Numbered from the stretch's first letter, positions 34,733 through 43,318 are shown. The stretch: DNA of 64,000 nt from Massilia sp. CFBP 13721 (GCF_014842025.1 NZ_JACYUY010000011.1:1-64000); one strand, 5' to 3'. Notes: generated by a model not told the origin, from the letters alone. Program-made: numbers and translations.

Positions 34733-35450
34733 CATCGGCATTCGACCATTCCGCGATCAGCGCCGGATGCCGGGTCGAGCCGTATTCGTCGTCGCCGCCG
34801 TGGATGGCCAGGGTTGGCGCGCTGACCCTGGCCAGCACCGCTTCCAGCGACCAGGCCGCGAACTGCGCCGACAGCCAGGTGCCCGTCCACGCATCGAGCA
34901 CCCATTCCGCTTTATTTCCATGGTATTTCTCGAGCCGGCCAAATTGTTCGGCGCCGGCGAACTGCGCCTTGGCGGCGCGGATGCCGTCCAGGGTCCGCTC
35001 TTCCACGAAGGCCTGCGCCGACTCGGTGATGAGCGCTTCGCAATCCTCCTCGAAACGCGCGGCGCAATGGATGGCCATGGCGCCGCCGACACTGTGGCCG
35101 AAGACGACGAAGCGCCGGATGCCGAGCTGTGCGCGCACGGCGGCGAAACAGGTGTCGGCTTCGGCGGCGACGAACGCCGGCGTCAGCACATCCGTGCGCG
35201 CATCGGATCGTCCGAAGCCGAGACGATCGTAGGCGATGACGCAGCGCCCACTGGCGGCGGCCAGCCGGGCGGGAAAGTCGCGCCAGAGTTCGACGCTGCC
35301 GAGCGAATCGTGCAGCAGGATGATCGGCGCGTGATCGCTCCTTGCCGTGCTATCGCTCCAGCTGCGCACGAAGATCTGGCCTTGTGCATGCGTGACCCAA
35401 TGGTCCGTGGCGACGATGTTCGAAGGTGAGCTGGCTGCCATGAAATGCAC
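34617..35450 (-). CDS. Alpha/beta hydrolase
   Basis: A 277-residue alpha/beta hydrolase. Oxyanion strand LLHDSLGSVELWRDFP, nucleophile elbow GHSVGG (Ser about residue 119), acid in HGGDDEYG and His in HHLPHREQPE complete the triad. The family includes esterases, lactonases and C-C hydrolases; the substrate is unclear. The start may be GTG 35450 or ATG 35441; neither has a strong ribosome site. The 3' end overlaps a plus-strand membrane-protein frame by 116 bp. Confidence 0.83.
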   Translation of the reverse strand: MHFMAASSPSNIVATDHWVTHAQGQIFVRSWSDSTARSDHAPIILLHDSLGSVELWRDFPARLAAASGRCVIAYDRLGFGRSDARTDVLTPAFVAAEADTCFAAVRAQLGIRRFVVFGHSVGGAMAIHCAARFEEDCEALITESAQAFVEERTLDGIRAAKAQFAGAEQFGRLEKYHGNKAEWVLDAWTGTWLSAQFAAWSLEAVLARVSAPTLAIHGGDDEYGSTRHPALIAEWSNADVRVEILPQLHHLPHREQPEMVAGLVCDFLRLAHCRRQG

Positions 35451-35486
35451 GAGGGAGGATGACGTCCCATCAGCATAGCAGAGGTC

Positions 35487-36809
35487 TCACCCCATCCCGG
35501 CGCGGCCCAGCTGCATGCGCGCCAGCGACGGGTACAGCGGCGGGCTGATGATCCGCGCCAGCATGCTCGCCACCAGCGCGCAGGCCATCAGGCTGAGCAC
35601 CATGGCGTGGCCATCGACCATTTCCATGACGATGATGAAGGCGGTCAGCGGCGCCTGCGTGGCCGCCGCTAGGAAGCCGACCATGCCAAGGGCGATCAGC
35701 GCTGGCGCCTGGGTGTGGAAGAAGGCCAGCGCGACGTCGTTGCCGAGCGCCGCGCCGATCGCCAGCGAGGGCGCGAAAATCCCGGCCGGTACGCCGGACC
35801 AGGAACTCAGCCAGGTCGCCAGGAACTTGAAGAGCGCGTACATCACCGGCATTGTCGCCACGCCGTCGACCATGGCTTTGGTCGGCGCATAGCCCGATCC
35901 GAAGGTGGCGCCGGCCGTGACGACGCCGATGACGGCCACCACTGCGCCGCATACGGCGCTGAACAGCACCGGCCGGCGCGCGCGCAGGCGGCTCATCCAG
36001 TCGGGTCCCGTCCCGGCCGTGGAGGCGATCAGCAGGCGCGAAAAGAGTCCACCGGCGATGCCGGTCAGCAGCGCCACCGCGAGTCCGGGCAGCAGCAGCC
36101 CCATCCCGAGCGAGCCGATGTGGATCACGCCGAAATAGGTGGCGTTGCCGTGCGCCGACACCGCCACCAGGCCGCCCAGCACGATCGCGGTGATGATCAG
36201 GCCACTGTTGCGCTGCTCGGGCGCGCGCGCCAGCTCTTCGATGGCGAACATGATGCCCGCCAGCGGCGTATTGAAGGCGGCCGCAATGCCGGCCGCGCCG
36301 CCGGCCACCAGCAAGCCGTGCACATTGATGCTGACCGACGCCCGCGCGGGCAGCAGGCGCCGTGCCTGCAGCATGACGCCGGCCGCAATTTGCACGGATG
36401 GCCCCTCGCGCCCCAGCGACAGGCCGGCCAGCAGGCCGCCGGCGGTCAGCACGACTTTCGCGAGACTCAGCCTGAGCGAGACAAACAGTCCCAGCTTTTC
36501 CGGCGGCAGCGCCGGATCGAGCGCGGCCATCACTTGCGGGATACCCGACCCGGCCGCGCCGGCGGCATAGCGGCGCGTGAGCCAGACGATGGCGGCCGTG
36601 CATAGCGGCGTCCAGATCAGCGGGCTCCACCAGGCCAGCGCATGCAGCCATTCGAAGGCGTCGAAGGCCAGTTCGGACAGCCAGGTGAAGACGACCACCG
36701 TCAACCCGGCCAGCACCGCCAGCGTGACGACGACCACGCGGCCCGACCAGAGCTGCCAGTCGGAGAGTTCGACGCGCATGCGGTCGCGCCAGTTATGAGT
36801 GTGCTTCAT
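35487..36809 (-). CDS. ClC-family chloride channel/transporter
   Basis: A 440-residue ClC protein with many membrane helices. The chloride-pore signatures are GSGIPQV (about residue 91), GREGPS with the gating Glu (about 129) and GIFAPSLAIGAALG (about 342). ClC proteins exchange chloride for protons or act as channels, supporting acid tolerance or fluoride/halide movement. There is no C-terminal CBS domain. It stands alone, just downstream (in its direction) of nothing related; 36 bp from the hydrolase start. Confidence 0.92.
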   Translation of the reverse strand: MKHTHNWRDRMRVELSDWQLWSGRVVVVTLAVLAGLTVVVFTWLSELAFDAFEWLHALAWWSPLIWTPLCTAAIVWLTRRYAAGAAGSGIPQVMAALDPALPPEKLGLFVSLRLSLAKVVLTAGGLLAGLSLGREGPSVQIAAGVMLQARRLLPARASVSINVHGLLVAGGAAGIAAAFNTPLAGIMFAIEELARAPEQRNSGLIITAIVLGGLVAVSAHGNATYFGVIHIGSLGMGLLLPGLAVALLTGIAGGLFSRLLIASTAGTGPDWMSRLRARRPVLFSAVCGAVVAVIGVVTAGATFGSGYAPTKAMVDGVATMPVMYALFKFLATWLSSWSGVPAGIFAPSLAIGAALGNDVALAFFHTQAPALIALGMVGFLAAATQAPLTAFIIVMEMVDGHAMVLSLMACALVASMLARIISPPLYPSLARMQLGRAGMG

Positions 36810-37001
36810 GCGATTGTTCTATGGCCGGGGCCGTGTGGTGTCGCCGGGATGCGGCCTGGGTATGCGTGCGGATCGTAGATTGTCGCTGGGAATCTGCATT
36901 TGTACAAACATTTCCAATCGTGCGTTTGGGGAAGCGCCTTTCCGAAAAATCGACACCGCGCGGTGATAGGATGGTCCGACCTGCGACGTCACCAACTTAT
37001 T

Positions 37002-37394
37002 ATGGCCCTCAATCCCCGCCACACCTATGTCAGCCTCGCCGACGACGGCACGGCAGAGGAAATCCCCGGCGACGCCTTCTGGCAGCTGCCGGCGTCCGAG
37101 ATCGAACAGCACGGCCAGGGCTGGCTGATCGCCGAGTTCGCATTCACAGAGGATTGGCCGACCTGGGAAATGCACCCGCACGGCGACGAATTCGTCTACC
37201 TGCTGTCGGGCGCCGTCGAGCTGCTGCTCGAACAGGACGGCAATCTCGTCACGGTCGCCTTGAACGGCGCCGGCGCCGTCGTGGTGCCGCGCGGCGTCTG
37301 GCATACCGCCCGGGTGCTGGCGCCGAGCCGCATGCTGCACGTGACGCGCGGCGCGGGCACCGAGACCAGGCCGGCCTCGGCGCCCGGCGCATGA
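37002..37394 (+). CDS. Cupin-domain protein
   Basis: A 130-residue single-domain cupin. The two cupin motifs are visible: WEMHPHGDEFVYLLSGAVEL (with His, His and Glu metal ligands) and GAVVVPRGVWHTAR (with a final His). Such proteins bind a metal and act as small isomerases, dioxygenases or sensors; no specific substrate can be named. The ATG at 37002 gives a normal cupin length. It overlaps the YdeI-like gene by 4 bp (ATGA). Confidence 0.87.
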   Translation: MALNPRHTYVSLADDGTAEEIPGDAFWQLPASEIEQHGQGWLIAEFAFTEDWPTWEMHPHGDEFVYLLSGAVELLLEQDGNLVTVALNGAGAVVVPRGVWHTARVLAPSRMLHVTRGAGTETRPASAPGA

Positions 37395-37954
37395 CCGGCC
37401 CGGTGTATTTCGAGACCGCGCAGCAGTTTCGCGCCTGGCTCGCCGCGAACGCGCACACCGCGACCGAACTGCTGGTTGGCTTTCGCAAGGTCGGCAGCGG
37501 CATGGCGTCGATGCGCTGGTCCGAGTCGGTCGACCAGGCGCTGTGCTACGGCTGGATCGATGGCGTGCGCAAGCGGGTCGACGACGACAGCTATACGATC
37601 CGCTTCACGCCGCGGCAGCCGCGCTCGATCTGGAGCGCGGTCAACATCGAGAAGATGGCGGTCCTGCGCGCGCAGGGCTTGATGACGCCGGCCGGCGAAG
37701 CGGCATTCGCGTTGCGCGCGGAGGCGCGTTCGGTGGTGTACGCATACGAGCAGGCGGCGCCGGCGGAACTGGCGCCCGAGGCGGAAGCCCTGTTCCGCCG
37801 GAACGCAGCCGCCTGGGCCTATTTCGCGTCCTGCCCGCCGGGTTACCAGCGCCAGGTGCTGCACGGGATCGCCAGCGCAAGAAAGCAGGAAACGCGCGAT
37901 GCGCGGCTGGCGCGGCTGATCGCGGCGTGCGCGCTCGGGAAGCGCCTCGAATGA
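37391..37954 (+). CDS. YdeI/OmpD-associated family protein
   Basis: A 187-residue protein of the YdeI family (bacteriocin-protection, OmpD-associated). Hallmarks: the opening FETAQQFRAWLAANAHTATELLVGF, SMRWSESVDQALCYGWIDGVRK, SYTIRFTPRQPRSIWSAVN and the end ASCPPGYQRQVLHGIASARKQETR. The biochemical role is unknown; some members affect resistance to polymyxin or bacteriocins. Co-translated with the cupin gene. Confidence 0.9.
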   Translation: MTGPVYFETAQQFRAWLAANAHTATELLVGFRKVGSGMASMRWSESVDQALCYGWIDGVRKRVDDDSYTIRFTPRQPRSIWSAVNIEKMAVLRAQGLMTPAGEAAFALRAEARSVVYAYEQAAPAELAPEAEALFRRNAAAWAYFASCPPGYQRQVLHGIASARKQETRDARLARLIAACALGKRLE

Positions 37955-38031
37955 GCAATGCCCAGTCGCAATAGCTGACCGCATCGTTGTATGATAGGCA
38001 ACCATCAACTTGCGGGGGGGGGACGATTGTG

Positions 38032-38643
38032 ATGTGGGCAAAACATGCTGTTGCGATGCTGTGCTGCTGCTCCCTCTCCGCCTGGGCAGCGGCCCCCTGG
38101 TGCAGCCCACGCGGCAAACCCGCATTCACCTTCCAATGGGTCGCCAGGGACAAGGCCGATCCCGCCCTCGGCAGCGTGCGCATCAAGGACGCCGCCGGCA
38201 AGACCGTGCAGGTGCTCGCCGACGTGGAAAACTATTACGCCGACAGCAAATCGTTCGACACCGGCACGGATTTCAATAACGACGGTTGTGCCGACCTCGT
38301 GGTGACCACCAGCGTCGCTGGGATCGGCAACGAAAGCCTCGCGGTATTCCTCTATAACCCCCGAACGAAACGGTTTGAAGCGAACGAGGCCCTGTCGAAT
38401 ATCGGCGGACTGGAGCTCGATCCGAAAGACAGGAATTGCGTGACCGGTGGCTGGAAAGGCGGGGCTGAAGACATGTATTCGTCACGGCATTGCTGGAAGC
38501 AGGGCCAGCTGGTCATGATCAGCGAATACAAGGTGTCGCCGCTGTATGGCCCTGAGGGGGAATTCACGTGCTATGAACACGTCGAGACGGAATACCGGGG
38601 TGGGGAAAAACGCGAAAAGAAAAGCTGTACCAAGGAGTTTTGA
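38032..38643 (+). CDS. XAC2610-like exported protein
   Basis: A 203-residue exported protein. A short signal peptide (MWAKHAVAMLCCCSLSAWAAA) leads to a calcium-like loop DFNNDGCADLVV (about 84-95), then VFLYNPRTKRFEANEALSNIGGLELDP and WKQGQLVMISEYKV. This layout matches the XAC2610-related family found in gamma- and betaproteobacteria, of unknown function. Six cysteines in the mature part suggest disulfides. A run of nine G (38014-38022) is just ahead of the start and includes the ribosome site, so its length could affect translation. Confidence 0.75.
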   Translation: MWAKHAVAMLCCCSLSAWAAAPWCSPRGKPAFTFQWVARDKADPALGSVRIKDAAGKTVQVLADVENYYADSKSFDTGTDFNNDGCADLVVTTSVAGIGNESLAVFLYNPRTKRFEANEALSNIGGLELDPKDRNCVTGGWKGGAEDMYSSRHCWKQGQLVMISEYKVSPLYGPEGEFTCYEHVETEYRGGEKREKKSCTKEF

Positions 38644-38769
38644 TGGCCAGGGCGAGTGCCCATCTGTGCCTTATAGGCTCATTGATAGGCTCAGGGCGTA
38701 CTGGCAGGTTTCCTGTCGCTTATACTTTAGTCTGATAGACGGCAGGAATGACCTCCACAGGGGCCGGCG

Positions 38770-39678
38770 TTATTTTGATGCGTATCGTTCAGTTAAAAGC
38801 CTGTCCGAAAGTCCCACAATCTCGTCGCTCATTGCCAGCCGTTTAACCCATTCGTCCGGAATCTGCGCGAATCCATAAAACGCTCCCGCAAGCTGGCCGC
38901 AGATAGCCGCCGTCGTGTCGGCATCGTCGCCGAGATTAGCGGCTTTCAGTACTGCTTCCTTGAAGGATGCCGTGTGCCAGAAGTACCAGAGCGCAGCCTC
39001 CAGCGACTGAACGCAATAGCCGCTGCCCTTGATCTCCTCCACGGGTTTGGCAAGAAAGTCGCCGTTTGCCAGCGGCGCCACGTTTCGACTCAAGGGTTCG
39101 GGATAGGCGATCGACAAAATTTCGTCTTTTGCGCCGCCACATAGCGCCGCGCGCAATTGCAGACCAAACAGCCGCGAGCATTCGATCGCTTCCCGCGTGC
39201 CGTGCGTCGTACGTGTACTTTCGCCGGCAAAGTGAAACACCGCCGCTTTATCCTGGGCGTAATACATCGGGATCGGCGCAAGGCGCATCAACGCGCCGTT
39301 GCCGGCGGAGTCCGGGTCAAGAGAACCGGCGAACGGATTCTCATCCTCCAGATACCTGCGCAGGGCGAGCGCTGTCGTGTAACCGATGTCGAAGCATTCC
39401 CCGGTACTGCTCATGTAGCCGTAGTTGTACCAATTGCAGTAGCGGTTCATCTGGTCGACCGGATCGAATCCCTGCTGGTACAGCAGACTGTGGGCAAGGC
39501 ACAGCGCCATCGACGTGTCGTCGGTCCATTCGCCTGGCTTGAGATCGAACTTGCCGCCGCCGACCATATCCGTCAGCTGAGGAAAGGTCCCGCGCGGCAT
39601 GAACTCGACGGCTGTGCCGACCGCATCGCCGCAAGCGAGTCCGATGAGCGCGCCGCGGTAGCGCTCTTGAATGATCAT
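38770..39678 (-). CDS. ADP-ribosylglycohydrolase (DraG-like)
   Basis: A 302-residue enzyme predicted to remove ADP-ribose from proteins, nucleic acids or small molecules using two Mg ions. DraG motifs are in order: GLACGDAVGTAVEF (about 13-26), EWTDDTSMALCLA (about 51-63, metal ligands), SAGNGALMRLAP, STRTTHG and NLGDDADTTAAICGQLAGA (about 248-266). The ATG at 39678 has GAGGAGAGG ahead, better than the TTG one codon earlier. It is followed upstream by a YodC-like gene on the same strand. I see no partner ADP-ribosyltransferase nearby. Confidence 0.92.
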   Translation of the reverse strand: MIIQERYRGALIGLACGDAVGTAVEFMPRGTFPQLTDMVGGGKFDLKPGEWTDDTSMALCLAHSLLYQQGFDPVDQMNRYCNWYNYGYMSSTGECFDIGYTTALALRRYLEDENPFAGSLDPDSAGNGALMRLAPIPMYYAQDKAAVFHFAGESTRTTHGTREAIECSRLFGLQLRAALCGGAKDEILSIAYPEPLSRNVAPLANGDFLAKPVEEIKGSGYCVQSLEAALWYFWHTASFKEAVLKAANLGDDADTTAAICGQLAGAFYGFAQIPDEWVKRLAMSDEIVGLSDRLLTERYASK

Positions 39679-39706
39679 CAATGACCTCTCCTCACGACAC
39701 TTTATG

Positions 39707-39973
39707 TCATTGTATAAGCGTTTTGTGGCGGAGGTCGCTGGAACAGGGACCAGCCGTCATGGCCGGCATTCCATGCGACGCATCACTCGCTATCGCTGGC
39801 GCAATCAGGCGAAGTGCTGCCGCCTGAAAGATAGCGCGGCAGCGCTTGTGCCGTTCGTCGAACCACATGCAGTCCACACCGTCCGCGGCAACCGGACTGA
39901 AATTTCCGATGCGTCGGACCGTCATCACCGGACCGCCCCCTTTTAACTGCACTTTCTTGCCTTTTTCGAACAA
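39707..39973 (-). CDS. YodC/DUF2158 family small protein
   Basis: An 88-residue protein with the DUF2158 core KGKKVQLKGGGPVMTVRRI ... VDCMWFDERHKRCRAIFQAAALRLI, a small beta-barrel of unknown role. The start is set at a TTG (39973) because AGGGGGTG lies six bases ahead and the protein then begins LFEKGKKV, matching the family; an ATG at 40027 would add 18 unrelated residues. The C-terminal 35 residues are not family-conserved. It lies 28 bp upstream of the ADP-ribosylglycohydrolase gene on the same strand. Confidence 0.78.
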   Translation of the reverse strand: MFEKGKKVQLKGGGPVMTVRRIGNFSPVAADGVDCMWFDERHKRCRAIFQAAALRLIAPAIASDASHGMPAMTAGPCSSDLRHKTLIQ

Positions 39974-40106
39974 AAAACACCCCCTGTAAACACGACTTGA
40001 AAAATCCTGGCCGCTGTCAACGTGCACGATCGTGCGTCGGCCTGACCAGGCGTGGGACGGCGCGCCGCGCTACGGACTGGCGGCGCGTTGGTACAGAGGA
40101 TGGGAT

Positions 40107-41084
40107 TCAGGAATACGCTGAACTCATGTTCAGCGTGCCGTTGGCGCCGCGCGGGAAGAAGCCACCCATGGTGACCGATTCCTTGCTGAGATAAACGATA
40201 TTGAGCACGTCGCCGGGTGTACGGCTGAAAGCGATGCCATCTTTATCCAGCGGAACGATATTCGACAGCGTGCCGTCCGTCGCGTTCACGATCCCTTGAT
40301 CGACATCCGAACTGCCATCGAGGCTGTCGCGCGCATCGGAAATGGCCGTGGCGGCGGTACGCAATGCGGGCGTACTCAAGCCTTTGCTGTACAGCACCGT
40401 GCGCACGAGTCCCGCGTGATAAGCCTCCGCCGCCAGGATGCCGGCGGCGGCTTCCAGAAAGGTCTTGTTCTGGATAAGGGGCGATGCGCCTTTATAGGCG
40501 GTTACGCCGACGTCTTCGAAAATGAAAGCACCCAGCAGGAAGTTCTCGTCGCTGGCATACGGATCGAATGCCACGCCGGGCCCGACCAGGCCGGCCGCGC
40601 GTGCCGCCGTGGAAAAGGCGCCATTCGGATCGGTGCCGCCGATGTCGAGCGCCGGTTGGGCCACGGCCGCCGTTCCGAGCGCCGCCCGCAGGAAGCCGAC
40701 GTGCGCGATTTCATCCTGCGCGATTTCCTTCGCATATTGCGCAACCAGGGGGTCGCGGAACATGACCTGGCGGCCGCCGGTGACGGCGCCTTGCGCCCCG
40801 CTGCCGGTCAACAGATTCGCCGCCAGGCCTGTACCAAATACCGCAAACGAGTAGAACTGCGCTTCCAGGTACTCCAGGTTGAGTGCGAAATTGAGAATAT
40901 CGATATCGGTCGGCTGCGCCATCTGGGCGACGGCATCCTTGACCGAGCCGCCGCAGGCGCTCAAAAAGGTGCCGCCCACCAGACCAACGCTGAGTCCGCC
41001 GACGTTCTTGAAAAACGAACGTCGCTGTTCCAGCTTTTCCTTGCGCGTTTCCAGTAATGCCATGGTCAGATTTGTATCAGTCAT
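40107..41084 (-). CDS. Ferritin-like domain exported protein
   Basis: A 325-residue protein with an N-terminal signal of Tat/lipoprotein-like form (RRSFFKNVGGLSVGLVGGTFLSACGG). The mature part is ferritin-like: DILNFALNLEYLEAQFYSFAVFG carries the first Glu pair and IAQDEIAHVGFLRAALG the Glu-x2-His pair, then FEDVGVTAYKGAS and AAGILAAEAYHAGLVRTVLY give the second half. This fits the ferritin-like family (PF13668) often found beside ECF sigma genes and linked to desiccation or oxidative stress. The C-terminus ends with a TPGDVLNIVYLSKE block. It diverges from the ECF sigma gene. Confidence 0.87.
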   Translation of the reverse strand: MTDTNLTMALLETRKEKLEQRRSFFKNVGGLSVGLVGGTFLSACGGSVKDAVAQMAQPTDIDILNFALNLEYLEAQFYSFAVFGTGLAANLLTGSGAQGAVTGGRQVMFRDPLVAQYAKEIAQDEIAHVGFLRAALGTAAVAQPALDIGGTDPNGAFSTAARAAGLVGPGVAFDPYASDENFLLGAFIFEDVGVTAYKGASPLIQNKTFLEAAAGILAAEAYHAGLVRTVLYSKGLSTPALRTAATAISDARDSLDGSSDVDQGIVNATDGTLSNIVPLDKDGIAFSRTPGDVLNIVYLSKESVTMGGFFPRGANGTLNMSSAYS

Positions 41085-41357
41085 GCTCGTTCTCCGGTTG
41101 GATGAAGAGAAAAAATCGCGATACACAAACGTCAGGCATCCACGAAAAGCGATATGGAATGACGATGCGCATGGTGCTTGTACTCACGCACGGGACGTTT
41201 GGATTCAATTTTTTTAACTATTTTCATGCGACCCATGCCTGTTCCCGGGTGACGATCCCATCCACACGATTCACACGCGTCACACCTCGATCGCAGGCCG
41301 GACAATGTAATATTGTTAATATTCAGGATCTTTCCTGGCCATCTCCGAAGGCAGGCA

Positions 41358-41945
41358 GTGCGAGACACCCACGATATCGAACCCGAACAGCTGGGCCGCT
41401 GGCTGTACAACACGGCCCATGGGGATGCGGCAGCCTTCCGTGCCCTGTACGACGCCACGTCGCCGAAACTGCTGGGTTTTGCCCTGCGCATCCTGGGCAA
41501 GCGCGAGTTGGCGGAAGAAGCACTGCAGGAAGGGTTCGTGGCGATCTGGCATGGCGCCGCGAGTTACCAGGCGCACCTGGCGGCGCCCATGACGTGGATG
41601 ACGACCATCGTGCGCAACAAAGCGCTCGACCTGCTGCGCCGCGGCACGCATGACGCCGCGCTCGACGGTCCGGTGTTCAGCCCGGAGATCATGCAGGCCT
41701 TGCAGGACCCGGGACCGACGCCGATCGACGCGTTGCTCATCAGCCGGGATGCAAAGGCGCTCGCCTACTGCATGGCCATGCTGGAAGGCATGCACCAGCA
41801 AGTGATCGGGCTGGCATTTTTTCATGACCTGTCGCACGGTGAGGTCGCGCGGCATCTGGCAATGCCGGTCGGTACCGTCAAAACCTGGATCCGCCGCAGT
41901 CTCGAGCGCCTGAAGACCTGCCTCGTGAAAGACCAGCAAGCATGA
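41358..41945 (+). CDS. sigK: ECF RNA polymerase sigma factor (SigK-like)
   Basis: A 195-residue extracytoplasmic-function sigma factor. Region 2 is FRALYDATSPKLLGFALRILGKRELAEEALQEGFVAIW (shortened: LRILGKRELAEEALQE binds core and -10), and region 4 is IGLAFFHDLSHGEVARHLAMPVGTVKTWIRRSLERLK. The GTG at 41358 is chosen, with GAAGGCAG ahead; an ATG at 41313 lacks a ribosome site. It overlaps the anti-sigma gene by ATGA. It probably responds to envelope or oxidative stress and may control the divergent ferritin-like gene. Confidence 0.88.
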   Translation: MRDTHDIEPEQLGRWLYNTAHGDAAAFRALYDATSPKLLGFALRILGKRELAEEALQEGFVAIWHGAASYQAHLAAPMTWMTTIVRNKALDLLRRGTHDAALDGPVFSPEIMQALQDPGPTPIDALLISRDAKALAYCMAMLEGMHQQVIGLAFFHDLSHGEVARHLAMPVGTVKTWIRRSLERLKTCLVKDQQA

Positions 41946-42646
41946 GCATCCGTAACGACCCTGTACTTCGCGACAAACTGGCAGCCGAATATGTACTCGG
42001 CACGCTCAAGGGCGGCGCCCGCCGGCGCTTCGAGGCGCTGCTGCGGGACGACATGGCCTTGCGCCGTGTAACCGCCGAATGGCAGGAACGCCTGATGCCC
42101 CTGGCCGAGTTTTCCGGCCAACAGCAAGCGCGCGCGCACGTATGGCACGCGATCGAGCGACGGCTGAATCTTCGTCGCGAGCACGCCGGCTGGAAATTCT
42201 GGCGGAACGACTCGCTCGCCTTCTGGCGAACGTTCAGCATGGCCTCGCTGGCGTCGGCCCTGCTGCTGGCGGGCGTGCTCTATTCAACCCTGGTGGATGT
42301 GCAGCGCGTCGACTACGTGGCCACGCTGGCGGACGAACAGGCCAAAACCGCATTGCTGCTGACCGCCGACAGGGAGGAACGGGAACTCACCGTACGCCTG
42401 GTCGATCCCGCCCCGGTCGCTGCCGACAGGTCGCTGCAACTGTGGGTCGTTCCCAGGCAAGGCGCCCCACGTTCCCTGGCAGTCCTGGCCGGGGGAGGCG
42501 TGACCACGCTCCGGTTGCCGGACAGCGTGATCGGCGCCGATGTCGCGATGCTGGCGGTGTCGCTCGAGCCACGGGGCGGCTCGCCGAGCGCTGGCGGGCC
42601 GACCGGACCGATCCTCTACAAGGGCAGCTGGGTGCCCATGATGTAG
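41942..42646 (+). CDS. rskA: Anti-sigma-K factor (RskA family)
   Basis: A 234-residue membrane anti-sigma factor that should hold the ECF sigma inactive. The cytoplasmic N-terminus begins LAAEYVLGTLKGGARRRFEALL, a non-zinc RskA-type domain. One membrane segment lies at about residues 99-118 (FSMASLASALLLAGVLYSTL). The periplasmic RskA domain has SLQLWVVPRQGAPRSLAVLA and ILYKGSW near the end. Coupled with the upstream sigma gene by a 4-bp overlap. Confidence 0.9.
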   Translation: MSIRNDPVLRDKLAAEYVLGTLKGGARRRFEALLRDDMALRRVTAEWQERLMPLAEFSGQQQARAHVWHAIERRLNLRREHAGWKFWRNDSLAFWRTFSMASLASALLLAGVLYSTLVDVQRVDYVATLADEQAKTALLLTADREERELTVRLVDPAPVAADRSLQLWVVPRQGAPRSLAVLAGGGVTTLRLPDSVIGADVAMLAVSLEPRGGSPSAGGPTGPILYKGSWVPMM

Positions 42647-42673
42647 GCGACGCGACGTCCATCCTTACCAGGA

Positions 42674-42727
42674 CAAACCGGGTGCGGACCGGGGCAGGCC
42701 GGCTGGCCCCGGTCCGTGTCCGGTTTG
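42674..42727. terminator. Bidirectional hairpin between rskA and the MarR gene
   Basis: An 11-bp stem CGGACCGGGGC (42685-42695) with GCCCCGGTCCG (42706-42716) is extended by an outer 8-bp stem CAAACCGG (42674-42681) with CCGGTTTG (42720-42727), the two separated by a 3-by-3 internal loop. Located between convergent genes, it can end both transcripts. Confidence 0.75.
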
Positions 42728-42733
42728 CCACGG

Positions 42734-43225
42734 CTAGATCCCCTGCACACTCAACGCCCTTACCGCCCCCCGCAACTGCCCCAGCAAGGCCCCCCTCCCC
42801 GCCTCATCCAGCTCCGCAAACATCATCCGCTCCACCTCCGCCACCCGCGCATCGCACTCCCCCAGCACCGCCTCCCCCGCCGCCGTCAGGCTGATCTGGA
42901 TGATCCGCCCATGCGCCGGATCGGGCGTGCGCGCGATCCACCCCTTCGCTTCCATCTGCTTGACCATCTCGTTGGCCGACTGCGGCGAAATCATGGTGCG
43001 CGTGGCGAGCTGGGCGTTCGAGAGGGCGCCGTGCGCGCGGAAGACGGACAGGGCCGTGTACTGCGGCACTGACAGGCCGGCGGGCGCGCAGGCGTCGCGC
43101 AGGCGCTGGTTCAGCACGTGGTCGAGGCGGCCGACCAAGTAGGCCAGGCCGGTCGGCCTGGTGGCGTCGGAGGCGATGGCAGATGCGGCCGCGTCAGCTA
43201 CCGAAAGTTTTTTTGAAGTGGTCAT
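42734..43225 (-). CDS. MarR-family repressor of the ferulate operon
   Basis: A 163-residue MarR protein with wing region MISPQSANEMVKQMEAKGWIARTPDPAHGRIIQISLTAAG (given in part: QSANEMVKQMEAKGWI then RIIQISLTAAG) and a dimer-forming helical end. It diverges from ech across a 93-bp gap holding a clear promoter and a perfect 17-bp palindrome, so it is the likely repressor, released by feruloyl-CoA or another hydroxycinnamoyl-CoA as in FerC/FerR-type regulators. The ATG at 43225 gives MTTSKKLSV; the frame continues upstream through the promoter. Confidence 0.88.
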   Translation of the reverse strand: MTTSKKLSVADAAASAIASDATRPTGLAYLVGRLDHVLNQRLRDACAPAGLSVPQYTALSVFRAHGALSNAQLATRTMISPQSANEMVKQMEAKGWIARTPDPAHGRIIQISLTAAGEAVLGECDARVAEVERMMFAELDEAGRGALLGQLRGAVRALSVQGI

Positions 43226-43235
43226 AAAAAAGTGC

Positions 43236-43289
43236 TTGTCAACGGAATCAGGTGGGCATAGTATAAGCCACATATCAGGCAGCCTGATA
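43236..43289 (+). promoter_or_regulatory. ech promoter and MarR operator
   Basis: TTGTCA (43236-43241), 17 bp, TAGTAT (43259-43264) form a good sigma-70 promoter for ech. The perfect palindrome TATCAGGC-A-GCCTGATA (43273-43289) begins about where transcription should start, so a bound MarR dimer would block the polymerase. The ribosome site CAGGAGAC follows 22 bp later. Confidence 0.8.
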
Positions 43290-43318
43290 CAAAATACTTA
43301 CTACTCAGGAGACATAGT

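Noticed and set aside
41309..41323. AATATTGTTAATATT upstream of the ECF sigma gene as an operator
   Set aside because: AT-rich palindromic look arises easily in such sequence; there is no second copy at the divergent ferritin-like gene start or elsewhere in the window to support it.
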